NCBI RefSeq assembly: GCF_023283945.1
Contig: NZ_JAKIKW010000007.1
Location: forward strand, 62,001-126,000
Source of the DNA: Shewanella gelidimarina
GTDB lineage: Bacteria > Pseudomonadota > Gammaproteobacteria > Enterobacterales > Shewanellaceae
DNA length: 64,000 bases
Direction: 5' to 3'
Shown here: positions 18,971-28,688 of the stretch, piece by piece
Position numbering within the stretch: the stretch's first letter is position 1
Layout of the letters: every line of letters starts with the position of its first letter
Notes under the pieces: model-generated
What the model saw: the letters and a program-made list of their open reading frames with translations, nothing else
Database searches by the model: none
Told to the model about the DNA's origin: nothing
Made by a program: the position numbers and the translations under genes

Positions 18971-19816
18971 ATGGGTTTCGTCACCACTAAAAAACACGCC
19001 AACGGTCTAGAATATGTCGATATAAGTACCCCTCATTGCAAGGCGCGGATCTTTCTCCAAGGCGCGCAAATTGACTACTTTGAACCTACGGGTAAAAAGC
19101 CTCTTTTATGGGTATCAACTGCTGATGATTATCAACCTGGAATTGGTATTCGTGGTGGAGTGCCAGTGTGTTGGCCTTGGTTCGGCATGAGTTCAACGCC
19201 GGGTTTTCCACAACATGGTTTCGCGCGCACTCGAATTTGGACATTAGATTCGGTCAAAATGAATGAAGATGCCGTAGAGATAAAACTCAGCTTACCTCTG
19301 ACTGACAACGATAGAGAATTTTGGCCACATAACACCAGTGTAGAGATGTCATTTAGGCTTAATGAGACACTCTCAATAAGTATTACTAATATTAATCATG
19401 CTGATTATGATGTGAGCTTAACCCAAGCTTTGCACAGCTATTTTCCTATTGAAGATATTCATCAATTAAAAGCCACTGGGTTTGAGGGGGCTAACTACAT
19501 AGAGTTTGCTAAGGGCCCCTTCCCTCAAGCACAAGATCATGTCGATTTCACTCGCGAAACAGATCGTGTTTATACCGAGCTGGCTACCACACAAGCACTA
19601 CATACTGTTGATGGCGTCATTGAAGTCAGCCGTGAAAATAGTAAGAGTGCAGTATTGTGGAACCCTTGGATTGATAAATCTCAGCGTTTATCTCGTTTTA
19701 ATGATGATGATTACTTAACAATGGTCTGCCTAGAGGCTGCAAATGTACTTGACGACAAAGTCACTTTGGCCCCAAATGAAAGTCATACATTAACGACCCA
19801 TATTCGCTGGAAATAG
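18971..19816 (+). CDS. yeaD: D-hexose-6-phosphate mutarotase
   Basis: This 281-residue aldose-1-epimerase-like protein interconverts the anomers of glucose 6-phosphate and related sugars. It shows the YeaD pattern: an LQGAQIDYFEPTG strand near 28-40, the RGGVPVCWPWFG block near 60-71, the HGFAR motif near 78-82 with a catalytic-type histidine, the LHSYFPI block near 156-162 and the late VLWNPW motif. GAAAGGA lies upstream of ATG 18971. It is cytosolic and monocistronic, diverging from the acyl-CoA dehydrogenase gene. Confidence 0.88.
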   Translation: MGFVTTKKHANGLEYVDISTPHCKARIFLQGAQIDYFEPTGKKPLLWVSTADDYQPGIGIRGGVPVCWPWFGMSSTPGFPQHGFARTRIWTLDSVKMNEDAVEIKLSLPLTDNDREFWPHNTSVEMSFRLNETLSISITNINHADYDVSLTQALHSYFPIEDIHQLKATGFEGANYIEFAKGPFPQAQDHVDFTRETDRVYTELATTQALHTVDGVIEVSRENSKSAVLWNPWIDKSQRLSRFNDDDYLTMVCLEAANVLDDKVTLAPNESHTLTTHIRWK

Positions 19817-20333
19817 CATTAACTAAGTGAGCCTACATAGCACTTGGATCTTCAAGTTTATGTAGGTTCATCAATCGATATCTAAGCCACTTCAACATGC
19901 TGCACCCCGTATTCCCTGCTCATTTGGGTCTCCATGCGGCTTTAAATCAATAGAATGTATCAGCTCCATTAATAGGCAAATAACCTAACTCCAAAACCAA
20001 TATTGCGCAGTACTTCCCATGATATTGCCAATGATAAAAAACTGCGAACCTAATAAAGACTGCAAATGACAATAAGCACTAGTTGGCAGTCGATAACTGC
20101 AATTGCTTAGCACTTCTGCATTAACATTTAATGACGAAGCTCTATACTCTCTTAATGCCATGCAGAATGATGTTGAGGCGACCATTTTGATATTTCATAT
20201 CGCAGCCAAATACAACTTAAGTCATTGATAAACTGTTCAGGGCTTTTGATAAGATGCTAGAATCGGCCCATTAAATATAGCCACAATTAGCGTTAATATA
20301 GATAAACGTGAGTAAGCTTAGAGAGTGTAACGA
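19817..20333. other. Intergenic region upstream of ydbH
   Basis: No gene is supported. An eight-pair inverted repeat (CCTACATA at 19832-19839, TATGTAGG at 19859-19866) with a 19-base loop follows yeaD; it lacks a T run and is a weak terminator candidate. A promoter candidate for ydbH lies at 20255-20263. The minus-strand open frame of 66 codons at 19985-20185 has no recognisable content. Confidence 0.45.
20255..20263 (+). promoter_or_regulatory. Possible extended -10 promoter of the ydbH operon
   Basis: TGC-TAGAAT fits an extended -10 element, about 70 bases before the ydbH start. No good -35 hexamer is seen at the usual distance. Confidence 0.35.
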
Positions 20334-23300
20334 GTGCAACAGTGGGTACCAAAGACATTTAGCCAAACAGCCCGTCGCTTATTACTGATATCATTCGGTA
20401 TTATATTAAGCGCGACCTTAATGACAGCACTCTATGTCGGCTGGAATTATCAGCGCTTAACTATCAAGCTGGCTAATCATTTTTTACAGCCTTACCAAAT
20501 GCAAATTGAACAACTTAGCGTTAAGCCGCTGACGTTCACGCATTGGCAAGTGCCATTTGTTTCCTTGACGGTCAATAATAGCAATGTTGAGATTACAGAA
20601 CTGGATATTGTCCTTGGGCAAGACGCTGCTTTTTGGGCATTAAGCGTTGCCGATTTACGTTCGCTATCAGCCAAAAGCCTCAAGGTACAACTAGACCCAA
20701 GCGTGTTACGTCATTCAACAACACCCAATAATGACCCAGGGCCCACAATGGCGCTCGATTTTACAGCCTTGCCCGAAATACAAATAGGCCAAACACAGTT
20801 CACTGTAAAAGGAGTTACAGCCGCTAAACTCAATATGACCTTAGAACACCTCACGCTTGATCAAAACGGTCACTTTAGCAGTGAAATCAGTCATAACCAG
20901 CATTCAGTTTTTGCTCTGAAGGCGCAACTATCATCTTCGGAGTGGCGCGCCACAACGCGTCTCGATTTGACTCAACTACAGGTATTTAGCGCTGACATTC
21001 ATGCCGCTGAAACCACTTTATTTCCCTCATTCAGTGATGCTGATGCTGATGCGAATACTGACACCCAACAAGACCGCAGCTTATTTGCCCCTTTATATGC
21101 ACTGCAAACCGCAATTCAAGCGCAGCGAATTGAACTCAATGCAACGTTAGATTCAAGCATCACATTGGCAATAAAATCAGGGCAATTACAATCAGAGCAT
21201 AGGTTAAGTCAGCTACAAATAAGACTCAATGCGTTAGCCGGGTTACAACTCACTCCGACTCTAATGGTAAACGACAGTAATGATGCTCTCACAGACAAAA
21301 AAATCACGCCGCCAACACCATTAAAACAACAGGGGCAACTGGCATTCAACATCGATGGCCATATTGCCGATTTGAAACTGACCCTGCAGCCTTTTGAGTT
21401 ACCGATAGCATTGAAAAAGCCTCTTTTGGTGATAAGTCATAAAAGTGCAGTCCCCCATCAGCTAGTCAGTTTATTAAACCACCTTGATGATGCTCCTCTA
21501 GAGGCCGCACTGGCTCATCTATATCAAGTTTTGTCATCAAATAGTAGTACAAGTCCGTCTAAAATGGGCCCTGTATTACGCATCAAAGTGGTATCGCCGC
21601 TGGTTTACCAGCTTAACGATAAGGCTTTATCGTTGCCTACGTTGTCAGTTGCGATTGAAAATACCAAATTAGCCGCTGTAGTTCGTTTTCAAGATATTGA
21701 CTACAACTCACAGTCCGCATCAGCAAATACTTCCACTGCGCAGCAGGGTGACTACCAATTGGCTTTTGGGTGGCAACTACAGGCCAGCCATCAACAAAAT
21801 ATAACCATTAATACGCTGTGGCCAACGTTAGCAAAGTTACCTTACAAAGTCGCAATCGATAATGCTTCCCTTGCGCTGCGGGGGCAATTTTCAGCGCTGA
21901 AAAAACAGGGCAAGTCGGCCTATAAAGTCAGTGTACTCCCTCAAGCTTCTCAGCTGACTCAAGGAATAACGCTCACGCCGAACAAGGCGGATCTGGATAA
22001 TCAGCATGACCCCCTGCTCACGGCGAATATTGCTGAAACCCAGTTAGTGTGGGATTCTGCCGCTGAATACCGTTTTGCAAACGGACAAACCCACATTTCC
22101 ATTCCGGCATTGCATTACCACGTTAACAACGCTGAGCTAAGCCAACAAAATAATGATGAACAGCAAACTCATTATCAACTGTTTATCGATGCTATGGACA
22201 TAGCCTTAAATGCGCCAATCTCTTTGTCGCTGGACTCGAACAACTCACAACCTTTTATCAGCCAATTAATGCGGCAGAAACAGGTCAACCGACTTCACTT
22301 ATCGTTAGAAAACCTAGTATTAGATAAATCGGCTCTAGCGTTGAAATCAAAAAAATCAGCTAAGATAAAAAAAGCTCCATTACTAACGAAACAAACCTTA
22401 TTGCATTTATACCAAGTTGAGCTGAGCCAGCAAATTGATCTGGATTCTGGTCAACTCAGTACCGGTGAGACTTGGCTGATAAATGGCTTAGATCTGTCGA
22501 GCCAGCACCATTATCTGCCATTAAAGAGCACACCGAGCCAGTTCCAATTAGAGGGTGATTGGCAATTTAGTAGTGATTTTGAACCTATTCTTGCCTTTTT
22601 TAGCCAGAGCAATTCATTACCTGAATCAATTGATCTTAACGGAAATGCTGCGCTAAACATGCATTACCAATTAAACCGCGATAAATACACCAGGTTCGCG
22701 CTCGCCCTAGAACCCACTGTAACGGATATTCAAGGCAGCTTCGCTGATTTGCCCTTCGAAGGCGGTAATATGAAGACCCAGTGTCAATATGACTGGCAAC
22801 AAGCCCAAAATAGCACTAGCAGCTTCCATTGTGATGATATAACGCTGTCATTACTGGCTTTCAATCCTGGCGTATTAATGACAGACATTGAAGCGAAAGC
22901 GGCCGTCTCTTTTAGCACTGATTCCAATCAATCTACAGCAGAGTCAAGCAGTAGTAGCCAACATAAGCTGGCTTTACCTGCTGAGCTACTCGGCATTAAA
23001 CAGGCATCTATCAGCCTCACGGCGAAGGGGGACTTACTTAATGGTCAGTTGCTTATTCCCCAATTTCAATTGAATTTAAAGCAACCTTCATCAGCTTATT
23101 TTGTATTACAACATATTGATCTTGAGGAACTCCTCACAGTTCAACCACAGGTTGGTGTTTACGCTGATGGTATTTTTGATGCTGTACTGCCTGTCACGCT
23201 TGAAAACGGCCACGCTGCCATCGCTGGAGGGCAAATAGCTGCGAGAGCTCCCGGTGGACTCATTGCGGTCAGCGGCAACCCTGCTGTTGATCAAATGCGC

Positions 23301-23552
23301 TTGAGTCAGCCCTATCTTGAATTCGCCTTTTCAGCATTAGAGCACTTAGCGTATTCAGAGTTATCCAGCAGTTTTGATATGGACTCTCTGGGCAATGCCA
23401 TACTCAAAGTTAATGTCGAAGGCCAAAGCCGCGGCATTGAACGCCCTATCCACTTGAACTATTCTCAAGAAGAGAACATGTTACAGTTACTTAGAAGTTT
23501 GCAAATTGGTAATAATTTGCAAAACCAGATTGAAAATTCAATACAGCAATAA
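20334..23552 (+). CDS. ydbH: YdbH family intermembrane phospholipid transport protein
   Basis: YdbH is an AsmA-like bridge protein that, with TamB and YhdP, moves phospholipids from the inner to the outer membrane. This 1072-residue protein has one N-terminal anchor at about 14-38 and then a long stretch of alternating beta-type sequence, as expected for a hydrophobic groove. The C-terminal block (GGQIAARAPGGLIAVSGN and onward) is the conserved YdbH end. It is longer than the E. coli protein (879 residues); part of the excess is low-complexity D, S and Q-rich linker. The family call rests strongly on the following ynbE and ydbL genes. The start is GTG with GAGAG about eight bases upstream. 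Confidence 0.85.
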   Translation: MQQWVPKTFSQTARRLLLISFGIILSATLMTALYVGWNYQRLTIKLANHFLQPYQMQIEQLSVKPLTFTHWQVPFVSLTVNNSNVEITELDIVLGQDAAFWALSVADLRSLSAKSLKVQLDPSVLRHSTTPNNDPGPTMALDFTALPEIQIGQTQFTVKGVTAAKLNMTLEHLTLDQNGHFSSEISHNQHSVFALKAQLSSSEWRATTRLDLTQLQVFSADIHAAETTLFPSFSDADADANTDTQQDRSLFAPLYALQTAIQAQRIELNATLDSSITLAIKSGQLQSEHRLSQLQIRLNALAGLQLTPTLMVNDSNDALTDKKITPPTPLKQQGQLAFNIDGHIADLKLTLQPFELPIALKKPLLVISHKSAVPHQLVSLLNHLDDAPLEAALAHLYQVLSSNSSTSPSKMGPVLRIKVVSPLVYQLNDKALSLPTLSVAIENTKLAAVVRFQDIDYNSQSASANTSTAQQGDYQLAFGWQLQASHQQNITINTLWPTLAKLPYKVAIDNASLALRGQFSALKKQGKSAYKVSVLPQASQLTQGITLTPNKADLDNQHDPLLTANIAETQLVWDSAAEYRFANGQTHISIPALHYHVNNAELSQQNNDEQQTHYQLFIDAMDIALNAPISLSLDSNNSQPFISQLMRQKQVNRLHLSLENLVLDKSALALKSKKSAKIKKAPLLTKQTLLHLYQVELSQQIDLDSGQLSTGETWLINGLDLSSQHHYLPLKSTPSQFQLEGDWQFSSDFEPILAFFSQSNSLPESIDLNGNAALNMHYQLNRDKYTRFALALEPTVTDIQGSFADLPFEGGNMKTQCQYDWQQAQNSTSSFHCDDITLSLLAFNPGVLMTDIEAKAAVSFSTDSNQSTAESSSSSQHKLALPAELLGIKQASISLTAKGDLLNGQLLIPQFQLNLKQPSSAYFVLQHIDLEELLTVQPQVGVYADGIFDAVLPVTLENGHAAIAGGQIAARAPGGLIAVSGNPAVDQMRLSQPYLEFAFSALEHLAYSELSSSFDMDSLGNAILKVNVEGQSRGIERPIHLNYSQEENMLQLLRSLQIGNNLQNQIENSIQQ

Positions 23553-23647
23553 AACGATTGGCGTAAAAGGTAAATCTGTTTAATCTAGATGACATCGAGC
23601 CAAGGATTATTTACTCTACCCTTTTATTATGAAGTAAGGATAAGTCA

Positions 23648-23848
23648 TTGAAGATATTTAATATCCCCAAATCGACTCTGAGCATACTCATTGCAACCTA
23701 TGCCTTAGTCGGCTGTAGTCCTACGGTTAAAATTGAGCCTCCAGATAAACCCATCGTCATTAATCTCAATGTCAAAATAGAACATGAAATTAAAATTAAA
23801 ATCGACAAAGAACTCGATGAGTTACTCGCCGATGATGAACTTTTTTAA
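23648..23848 (+). CDS. ynbE: YnbE family outer-membrane lipoprotein
   Basis: This 66-residue lipoprotein has the lipobox LVGC (Cys23) followed by the YnbE core SPTVKIEPPDKPIVINLNVK and a charged tail. In E. coli, YnbE joins the C-terminal end of YdbH and completes the bridge at the outer membrane. It sits 95 bases after ydbH and 24 bases before ydbL, the conserved operon order. Confidence 0.88.
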   Translation: MKIFNIPKSTLSILIATYALVGCSPTVKIEPPDKPIVINLNVKIEHEIKIKIDKELDELLADDELF

Positions 23849-23872
23849 CCTAAGGATAAAAAGGAGTAATCA

Positions 23873-24193
23873 ATGAAATTTAAAATACTAGTGCTGTTTG
23901 CTAGCCTATTACTTAGCTTCAATGCCTTGGCTATTTCGCTGCAAGATGCAAAAGCACAGGGATTCGTAGGTGAACAAACAAATGGTTACTTAGGGCTTGT
24001 AAAAGAGACCTCGGACGCTAAAACCTTGGTCAGTTCAATTAACGCCAAGCGTAAGTCTCACTATCAAAAAATAGCCAAAAAGAACAACATATCTTTGAAT
24101 GATGTGGCTAAACTCGCGGCGGAAAAAGCCATTAAAGCGACTAAGAAAGGTCAATACATTCAAAATACACGCGGTAAATGGATCAAAAAATAA
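23873..24193 (+). CDS. ydbL: YdbL family periplasmic protein (DUF1318)
   Basis: This 106-residue protein has a signal peptide of about 20 residues (ending NALA) and the DUF1318 core: AKAQGFVGEQTNGYLG near 27-42, then helices containing INAKRK and ISLNDVAKLAAEKA. YdbL is proposed to act as a periplasmic helper of YdbH-YnbE assembly. A strong Shine-Dalgarno (AAGGAG) precedes the ATG. It closes the operon before the terminator at 24240. Confidence 0.9.
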   Translation: MKFKILVLFASLLLSFNALAISLQDAKAQGFVGEQTNGYLGLVKETSDAKTLVSSINAKRKSHYQKIAKKNNISLNDVAKLAAEKAIKATKKGQYIQNTRGKWIKK

Positions 24194-24239
24194 CTAACTC
24201 CAATCTGTTTTAGCTAAAACTAAGAGCAGGTTAGGAATT

Positions 24240-24268
24240 AAAAAAGCCCGCATTGCGCGGGCTTTTTT
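24240..24268. terminator. Bidirectional terminator between ydbL and the AI-2E family gene
   Basis: The stem AAAAAAGCCCGC with GCGGGCTTTTTT closes a five-base loop. It has A and T runs on both sides, so it can serve the convergent genes. Confidence 0.9.
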
Positions 24269-24296
24269 GGTTGCATAATGTGTCTAAAAGTAAGCG

Positions 24297-25451
24297 TTAT
24301 TCATCTGTCGCATTATGAGGTGCTGCACTCACCAAAGGTTTATTCACATCGTCACTATCCGGTTCTGTTGCTTTGACACGACCATCTTCAGTGTTAAGCC
24401 AGGTAATAAACAGTTCATACCAAATAGCCAATACAACCGCTCCGAGGAATAGTCCGATAATACCTGCGCTGATCATGCCTCCAATAGCACCAATTAAAAT
24501 AACGGGCATAGGCACATCAACTCCACGTCCCATCAACATCGGCTTCAAAAAGCTATCTGACACTCCAGCGATTAACACCCAAATGGTAAATATTGTCGCA
24601 GGAGTTGAATCGTGCGTTGAAAACACATAAAAAATTAGCGGTAATACAACGAGTAACGGTGGTAACTGTGCAATCCCCAATATAAACACGATAAAGGTAA
24701 ACATGCCTGCGGCAGGGATACTAAAGGTAAAGAGTGCAGAGCCAATCAATATTGCTTGAATAAATGCAACGCCAACCACCCCGAGTAACACGCTTCTAAT
24801 TGTCGCAGCGGTTAACGATGTCCATTCTGCACCATGCGCTCCAACAACCTTTACAGCAACTGTACTCACGGCAGCAGCAGATTTTTCCGCATGTGCCATA
24901 AAGCCACCAGCGATTGCTAAAGAGACAACAAACATGACCAATGTGCCAAGTCCACTGCCTAATACACCCGCCATAGTGCCGACAGCAGATTTAATTTGCG
25001 GTAAAAAGTGGATGACGGCTTTCTCTAGGTTGGTCGAGAACAGCGCCCATGCATCAAACAACTTATCGCCAATTAAGGGAATATCCGCTATTTTCTGTGT
25101 CGGTCCCGGTATTTTTATTTCGCCAGACTGCACCACAGCAATGGTCTGGCTAATCCCATCAAAGATGGAGCTTGAAACCAGTACAAAGGGAGTCACCAGT
25201 AGCGTTATCCCTGCTAGAGCCATAATAGTGGCCGCTAAGCCGCGCCGTCCTTTAAGTGCCCTTTCCAGTTTTTGGGTTAACGGCATTAATGCCACTGCAA
25301 TGATTGCGCCCCATAGAACAGGGATCACAAAGGGCTTGATAATGTCATACGTCCAGATGATCAAAATAAACAATAAGCCGATCCGAATTGCCGATTCCAT
25401 CATATTAGTGATAAACAGTTTACTTTGACTGTGCTGCATTGGATTTTCCAT
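24297..25451 (-). CDS. AI-2E family transporter (PerM/YdiK type)
   Basis: This 384-residue membrane protein has about seven or eight helices: two at about 20-65, one at about 66-90 and the rest in the C-terminal half from about 185. A soluble stretch at 100-150 lies between. Family members are called autoinducer-2 exporters, but several act as sodium/proton antiporters or general permeases, so substrate is open. ATG 25451 is chosen because it lies one base after the stop of the upstream channel gene with AGGAAC nine bases before it; a longer frame reaches 25493. The near overlap suggests co-translation with the channel. Confidence 0.82.
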   Translation of the reverse strand: MENPMQHSQSKLFITNMMESAIRIGLLFILIIWTYDIIKPFVIPVLWGAIIAVALMPLTQKLERALKGRRGLAATIMALAGITLLVTPFVLVSSSIFDGISQTIAVVQSGEIKIPGPTQKIADIPLIGDKLFDAWALFSTNLEKAVIHFLPQIKSAVGTMAGVLGSGLGTLVMFVVSLAIAGGFMAHAEKSAAAVSTVAVKVVGAHGAEWTSLTAATIRSVLLGVVGVAFIQAILIGSALFTFSIPAAGMFTFIVFILGIAQLPPLLVVLPLIFYVFSTHDSTPATIFTIWVLIAGVSDSFLKPMLMGRGVDVPMPVILIGAIGGMISAGIIGLFLGAVVLAIWYELFITWLNTEDGRVKATEPDSDDVNKPLVSAAPHNATDE

Positions 25452-25452
25452 A

Positions 25453-26130
25453 TTAATGTTCCTGTTCTGTCTCTTTTTGAGCCAATCCAGCACTCACTAA
25501 ACTCGCAACAACAATTGCCATATAAAACACACCAGCAATTGCCTCCATATAAACGACGACCTGAGCAAAAGGCGTATTGGGGCTAATATCGCCATAACCT
25601 AAAGTGGTTAATGTTACAAAACTAAAGTAGGCCATTTGAGAAAAATTTTGCCCCCAAGGTATCTGTTCTATCCCCGTAAAAGCATTAGGTGAAAAAGCTA
25701 AAACAAGTAGATAGATCAAAGCCCACTGTAGACCAAGCAGTAAAAATAGTGCAATCGAACCAACAACTTTATTGGTATTGACTGAACCAGAGAATAGTAT
25801 TTGCTTTGAAATAGAGCTAAACGTACCCCAAAAAAAGGCAAACATAAGCACTAGCATGAGCAAATCTAAATGAGGAACAACCACAAACCTTTTAACCAAT
25901 ATGGCGGCGACCCAAACCACTATCAGTGTCTGCATAAAGCGTTTCCAACTTTTATCCACACCTAAGCTGACGACGCACACTAAGAAAGTGACTCCGATAA
26001 TACCTTCCAGAATAGACTCAAGCATTCCATCAGCAACAGTACGTACAAGTGATGCACTCAATAAAAGCACAACCAGCGCTGCTGTCATGTAGTAAAAGTT
26101 ATTATGCTTATTAATTTTGCGCTCAAGCAC
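25453..26130 (-). CDS. Two-transmembrane-type potassium channel family protein
   Basis: This 225-residue membrane protein carries the potassium selectivity filter TTLGYGD at 175-181, flanked by a pore helix and the last membrane segment (190-214). Four or more hydrophobic segments precede it, so it has more N-terminal helices than a bare two-helix channel. There is no RCK or other ligand-binding domain, and no charged S4-type helix is obvious. It is probably a tetrameric inner-membrane K+ channel. It is the first gene of a pair with the AI-2E family protein. Confidence 0.85.
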   Translation of the reverse strand: MLERKINKHNNFYYMTAALVVLLLSASLVRTVADGMLESILEGIIGVTFLVCVVSLGVDKSWKRFMQTLIVVWVAAILVKRFVVVPHLDLLMLVLMFAFFWGTFSSISKQILFSGSVNTNKVVGSIALFLLLGLQWALIYLLVLAFSPNAFTGIEQIPWGQNFSQMAYFSFVTLTTLGYGDISPNTPFAQVVVYMEAIAGVFYMAIVVASLVSAGLAQKETEQEH

Positions 26131-26581
26131 GCTTAAAACTCCCTATATGCGTTGTTATGACAGACCTTATCGAACTCTCTATTAAACATCGCACAAAATT
26201 CACATAGGTCAATGTTTAATCTAACATAATTTTATCGTGAATTAGAAAAAGTACCATTCCAAATCATGACCATAGCCTAACAAAGCACCTAGAGAGAAAG
26301 TGCTGTAGCCAAAATAAATCCTCCATCAGAGGTGATAACACGGAATATAACGACAAGAGTATGGCTTATGATCACGCAGCGTGAGCAAGCAAGAGGAAAA
26401 ATTAGCGGCTAAGTGAACCCATTGATTGGCAGTGCCATATATTGTCCAATCAATGGCTCGATTGATGAATTAACCAATCGTAAAAATAACCGAGTAAAAA
26501 ATACTTAAAACTAAGGGGCTTTATCTCAAGCTATTGATAGTGAATAAACAAAACTAAGACGCACGGCATAACCTAATGTCT
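26131..26581. other. Intergenic region with an inverted repeat
   Basis: No gene is seen in these 451 AT-rich bases. A perfect 11-pair inverted repeat lies at 26419-26456. The left part should contain the promoter of the potassium channel gene, reading leftward. Confidence 0.5.
26419..26456. repeat. Perfect 11+11 inverted repeat
   Basis: CCATTGATTGG and CCAATCAATGG are separated by 16 bases. There is no T run on either side, so it is a poor terminator. It may be an operator, an mRNA hairpin downstream of the regulator at 26582, or a relic of an element. Confidence 0.6.
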
Positions 26582-28120
26582 TTAATCTGTTGCTAAAGTG
26601 CTATTTATCTTGCTCTTCATTTTACTCAAATCACTGTAAAACAGCAGACTTTCAGCAAAATCTAAAATTCTAGGGGTACCTGATTCATGCAAAGCTTGAT
26701 AATAGAACTCTTCTGCAGAGGCTGGGTTGCCAAAAGATTCAGATAATTTTGCCCGCAAAATAAAGGTCATTATAGTGTTGTGAGTGTGAGGTATTTTATT
26801 GAGGTACTGCACTGCTTCAATCGGTAAGTCTTTTGAAAGTGCGTGTAACGCCAGTGCTTCGTATACTTTAAAAGAAGCAGGTTCTGCGATTAGATCAGCA
26901 ATAACTAGCTCAAACTCATTATTAAGGGCATTGATGTCATCGAGTGCCAAGTTCGACTTATCAAGGTAAGCTATCATCATTTGGTAGATATAACTCATCG
27001 ATATCAAATAGTGATTACTAGGTTCAATATCCAGTGCTTTTTGCAATATTATTACAGAATCAAACTGATTTTCCGCACTATGCAATGCGCCAATGGCTTC
27101 TAGCGAGTAAGCTAATGCTTGTGGTTCATTGGGCATTGCCGCCAGTACTTGGTCAATATCTGCTTTAGCAATATCGATATTAAACGCATCTAAAATATCG
27201 TCTAACATGACCTTAATACTGCGTTTTAAATGGTTTTCACTGATAGGGTATTTTCTATCCAGATGCTGATAATTCGAGATTTTATTAAGATATTCGACAT
27301 TAACATAGTCAATACCATTTTCATTAGTGACGATAAAAGACACCACTTTTGCCGCCATCGCTTCATCTTGAGCGTTAAAGGAAACACGATAATTAACATT
27401 ATACTTAAGGTACTCAATGACCTTAAATATAATGCCGTTCTGCAAGTTAGCATTTACAAGTTGATTATCGATTGATGCCTGAATAAATCGTGGCTCTAAC
27501 GCAATATATGGGCTTGTCTGAGTGGGCACCGGCTTAACCATTGCCGGACTAAGATAAAAAACCAAGGCAGCAGTTAATGTAATAACGCCCACGACAGAGG
27601 CAACAATGGTCGACAGTCTAAACTCAAATTTATTACCCTTACCTACCTTCATCTGCGTTGCAATTGCCTCGTTTGTTTCAGCTTCAATTGATGCTGCTTG
27701 CAATGGCAAAGCCGTCGCGACAGCTTCTGAGGTTACAGATCCCGTCGTTGTAGCGCTTGGTGTCTCTTGTAATTCTAATGATGGCTTAAATGGCGCAGGA
27801 ATAGTTTCGACGTCAATATCGAGCTTATAGCCTCTTTTCGGTATCGTAATGATATAGCCCTGAAGATGGAGGTTATTCGTTTTAAGTATTTTTCGTAACT
27901 CGAATATGGCTTGAGTGATAACTTGATCAGTAAGAATTGACCCTTTCCAGACGTGATTGATTATTTCGTCACGACTAAGAGTGGTTTTAGGGTGATGACA
28001 CAGAAAAAGCAATAAATTTGATAAGCGGTTATCGATTAAGATCTCCTGCTCATCGAGGATAAGTTTGTTTTCATGAGGAATAAAAAACCAATTATCGATC
28101 CTATAACTTTGCTTTACCAT
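26582..28120 (-). CDS. CadC/ToxR-like membrane transcription regulator
   Basis: This 512-residue protein has an N-terminal winged helix of the OmpR/PhoB type (about 5-103, with LSNLLLFLCHHPKTTLSRDEI and the ITIPKRGYKL wing). A linker rich in A, T and E follows, then one membrane segment at 169-190 and a periplasmic domain of about 320 residues with TPR-like helices in its second half. CadC and ToxR proteins of this layout sense an envelope signal and act directly on DNA. Likely targets are the two secreted-protein genes just upstream and the divergent RND pump, but that is inference. The 150-base gap before its start contains TTAGGCT and AGCCTAA as an inverted pair (28156-28193). Confidence 0.85.
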   Translation of the reverse strand: MVKQSYRIDNWFFIPHENKLILDEQEILIDNRLSNLLLFLCHHPKTTLSRDEIINHVWKGSILTDQVITQAIFELRKILKTNNLHLQGYIITIPKRGYKLDIDVETIPAPFKPSLELQETPSATTTGSVTSEAVATALPLQAASIEAETNEAIATQMKVGKGNKFEFRLSTIVASVVGVITLTAALVFYLSPAMVKPVPTQTSPYIALEPRFIQASIDNQLVNANLQNGIIFKVIEYLKYNVNYRVSFNAQDEAMAAKVVSFIVTNENGIDYVNVEYLNKISNYQHLDRKYPISENHLKRSIKVMLDDILDAFNIDIAKADIDQVLAAMPNEPQALAYSLEAIGALHSAENQFDSVIILQKALDIEPSNHYLISMSYIYQMMIAYLDKSNLALDDINALNNEFELVIADLIAEPASFKVYEALALHALSKDLPIEAVQYLNKIPHTHNTIMTFILRAKLSESFGNPASAEEFYYQALHESGTPRILDFAESLLFYSDLSKMKSKINSTLATD

Positions 28121-28270
28121 TAAACGTCCTAAGGTATTCTCTCTATAGGATTATATTAGGCTGTTTTGAGGAAATATCAACAACCTAGCCTAACCCCTGC
28201 GCTACTTCATATAGAACTGAAACAGCTTAGGGGACTCAATACACAGAGTAAGGCTCTATAACGTTATTTG

Positions 28271-28609
28271 CTAACCAATACCTTTGATAAACACCACTTC
28301 GTTACCATTATCAACCACATCAACTTTACCGGCCTCAATCAGCTTAGTTTCAACAACAATAGACTCTTTCCCCTCCACTGTGGGTTGCCCTGTTGCAGCG
28401 TCAATAATAATTGCAGCACCGACTACAGCACCAAAAGCGGCCCATGGATTAGCTTGATAGCCCGGTGTAACAACCACACTATGATGTCTATTCACCACAA
28501 CGGTATTGTTGTTGCCACAATAACGACTCCCATTGACCCAGCGACAAGATGCAAAACTAGAGGAGCTAAAAGAAACGAGTAATAAGGTAAGCACGATGGT
28601 CTTTTTCAT
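28271..28609 (-). CDS. Small secreted protein of unknown function
   Basis: This is a 112-residue protein with a clear signal peptide (about 1-20, ending SSFA). Two cysteines in CRWVNGSRYC near 21-30 could pair. A glycine/alanine-rich hydrophobic stretch (AFGAVVGAAIIIDAATG near 56-72) could insert in a membrane. ATG 28609 is chosen for the signal peptide and a GGA seven bases upstream. It lies between the 159-residue secreted protein and the CadC-like regulator, all on the minus strand. Family not recognised. Confidence 0.7.
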   Translation of the reverse strand: MKKTIVLTLLLVSFSSSSFASCRWVNGSRYCGNNNTVVVNRHHSVVVTPGYQANPWAAFGAVVGAAIIIDAATGQPTVEGKESIVVETKLIEAGKVDVVDNGNEVVFIKGIG

Positions 28610-28688
28610 AAAATATTCCACTTAAATTTAAATGAGCAAGTTGTAAGTAAATTCGATTACGCTGAAGAGATAACAATAACTATACGAG

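Noticed and set aside
19985..20185. Minus-strand open frame of 66 codons upstream of ydbH
   Set aside because: No ribosome site, no recognised content and no operon context.
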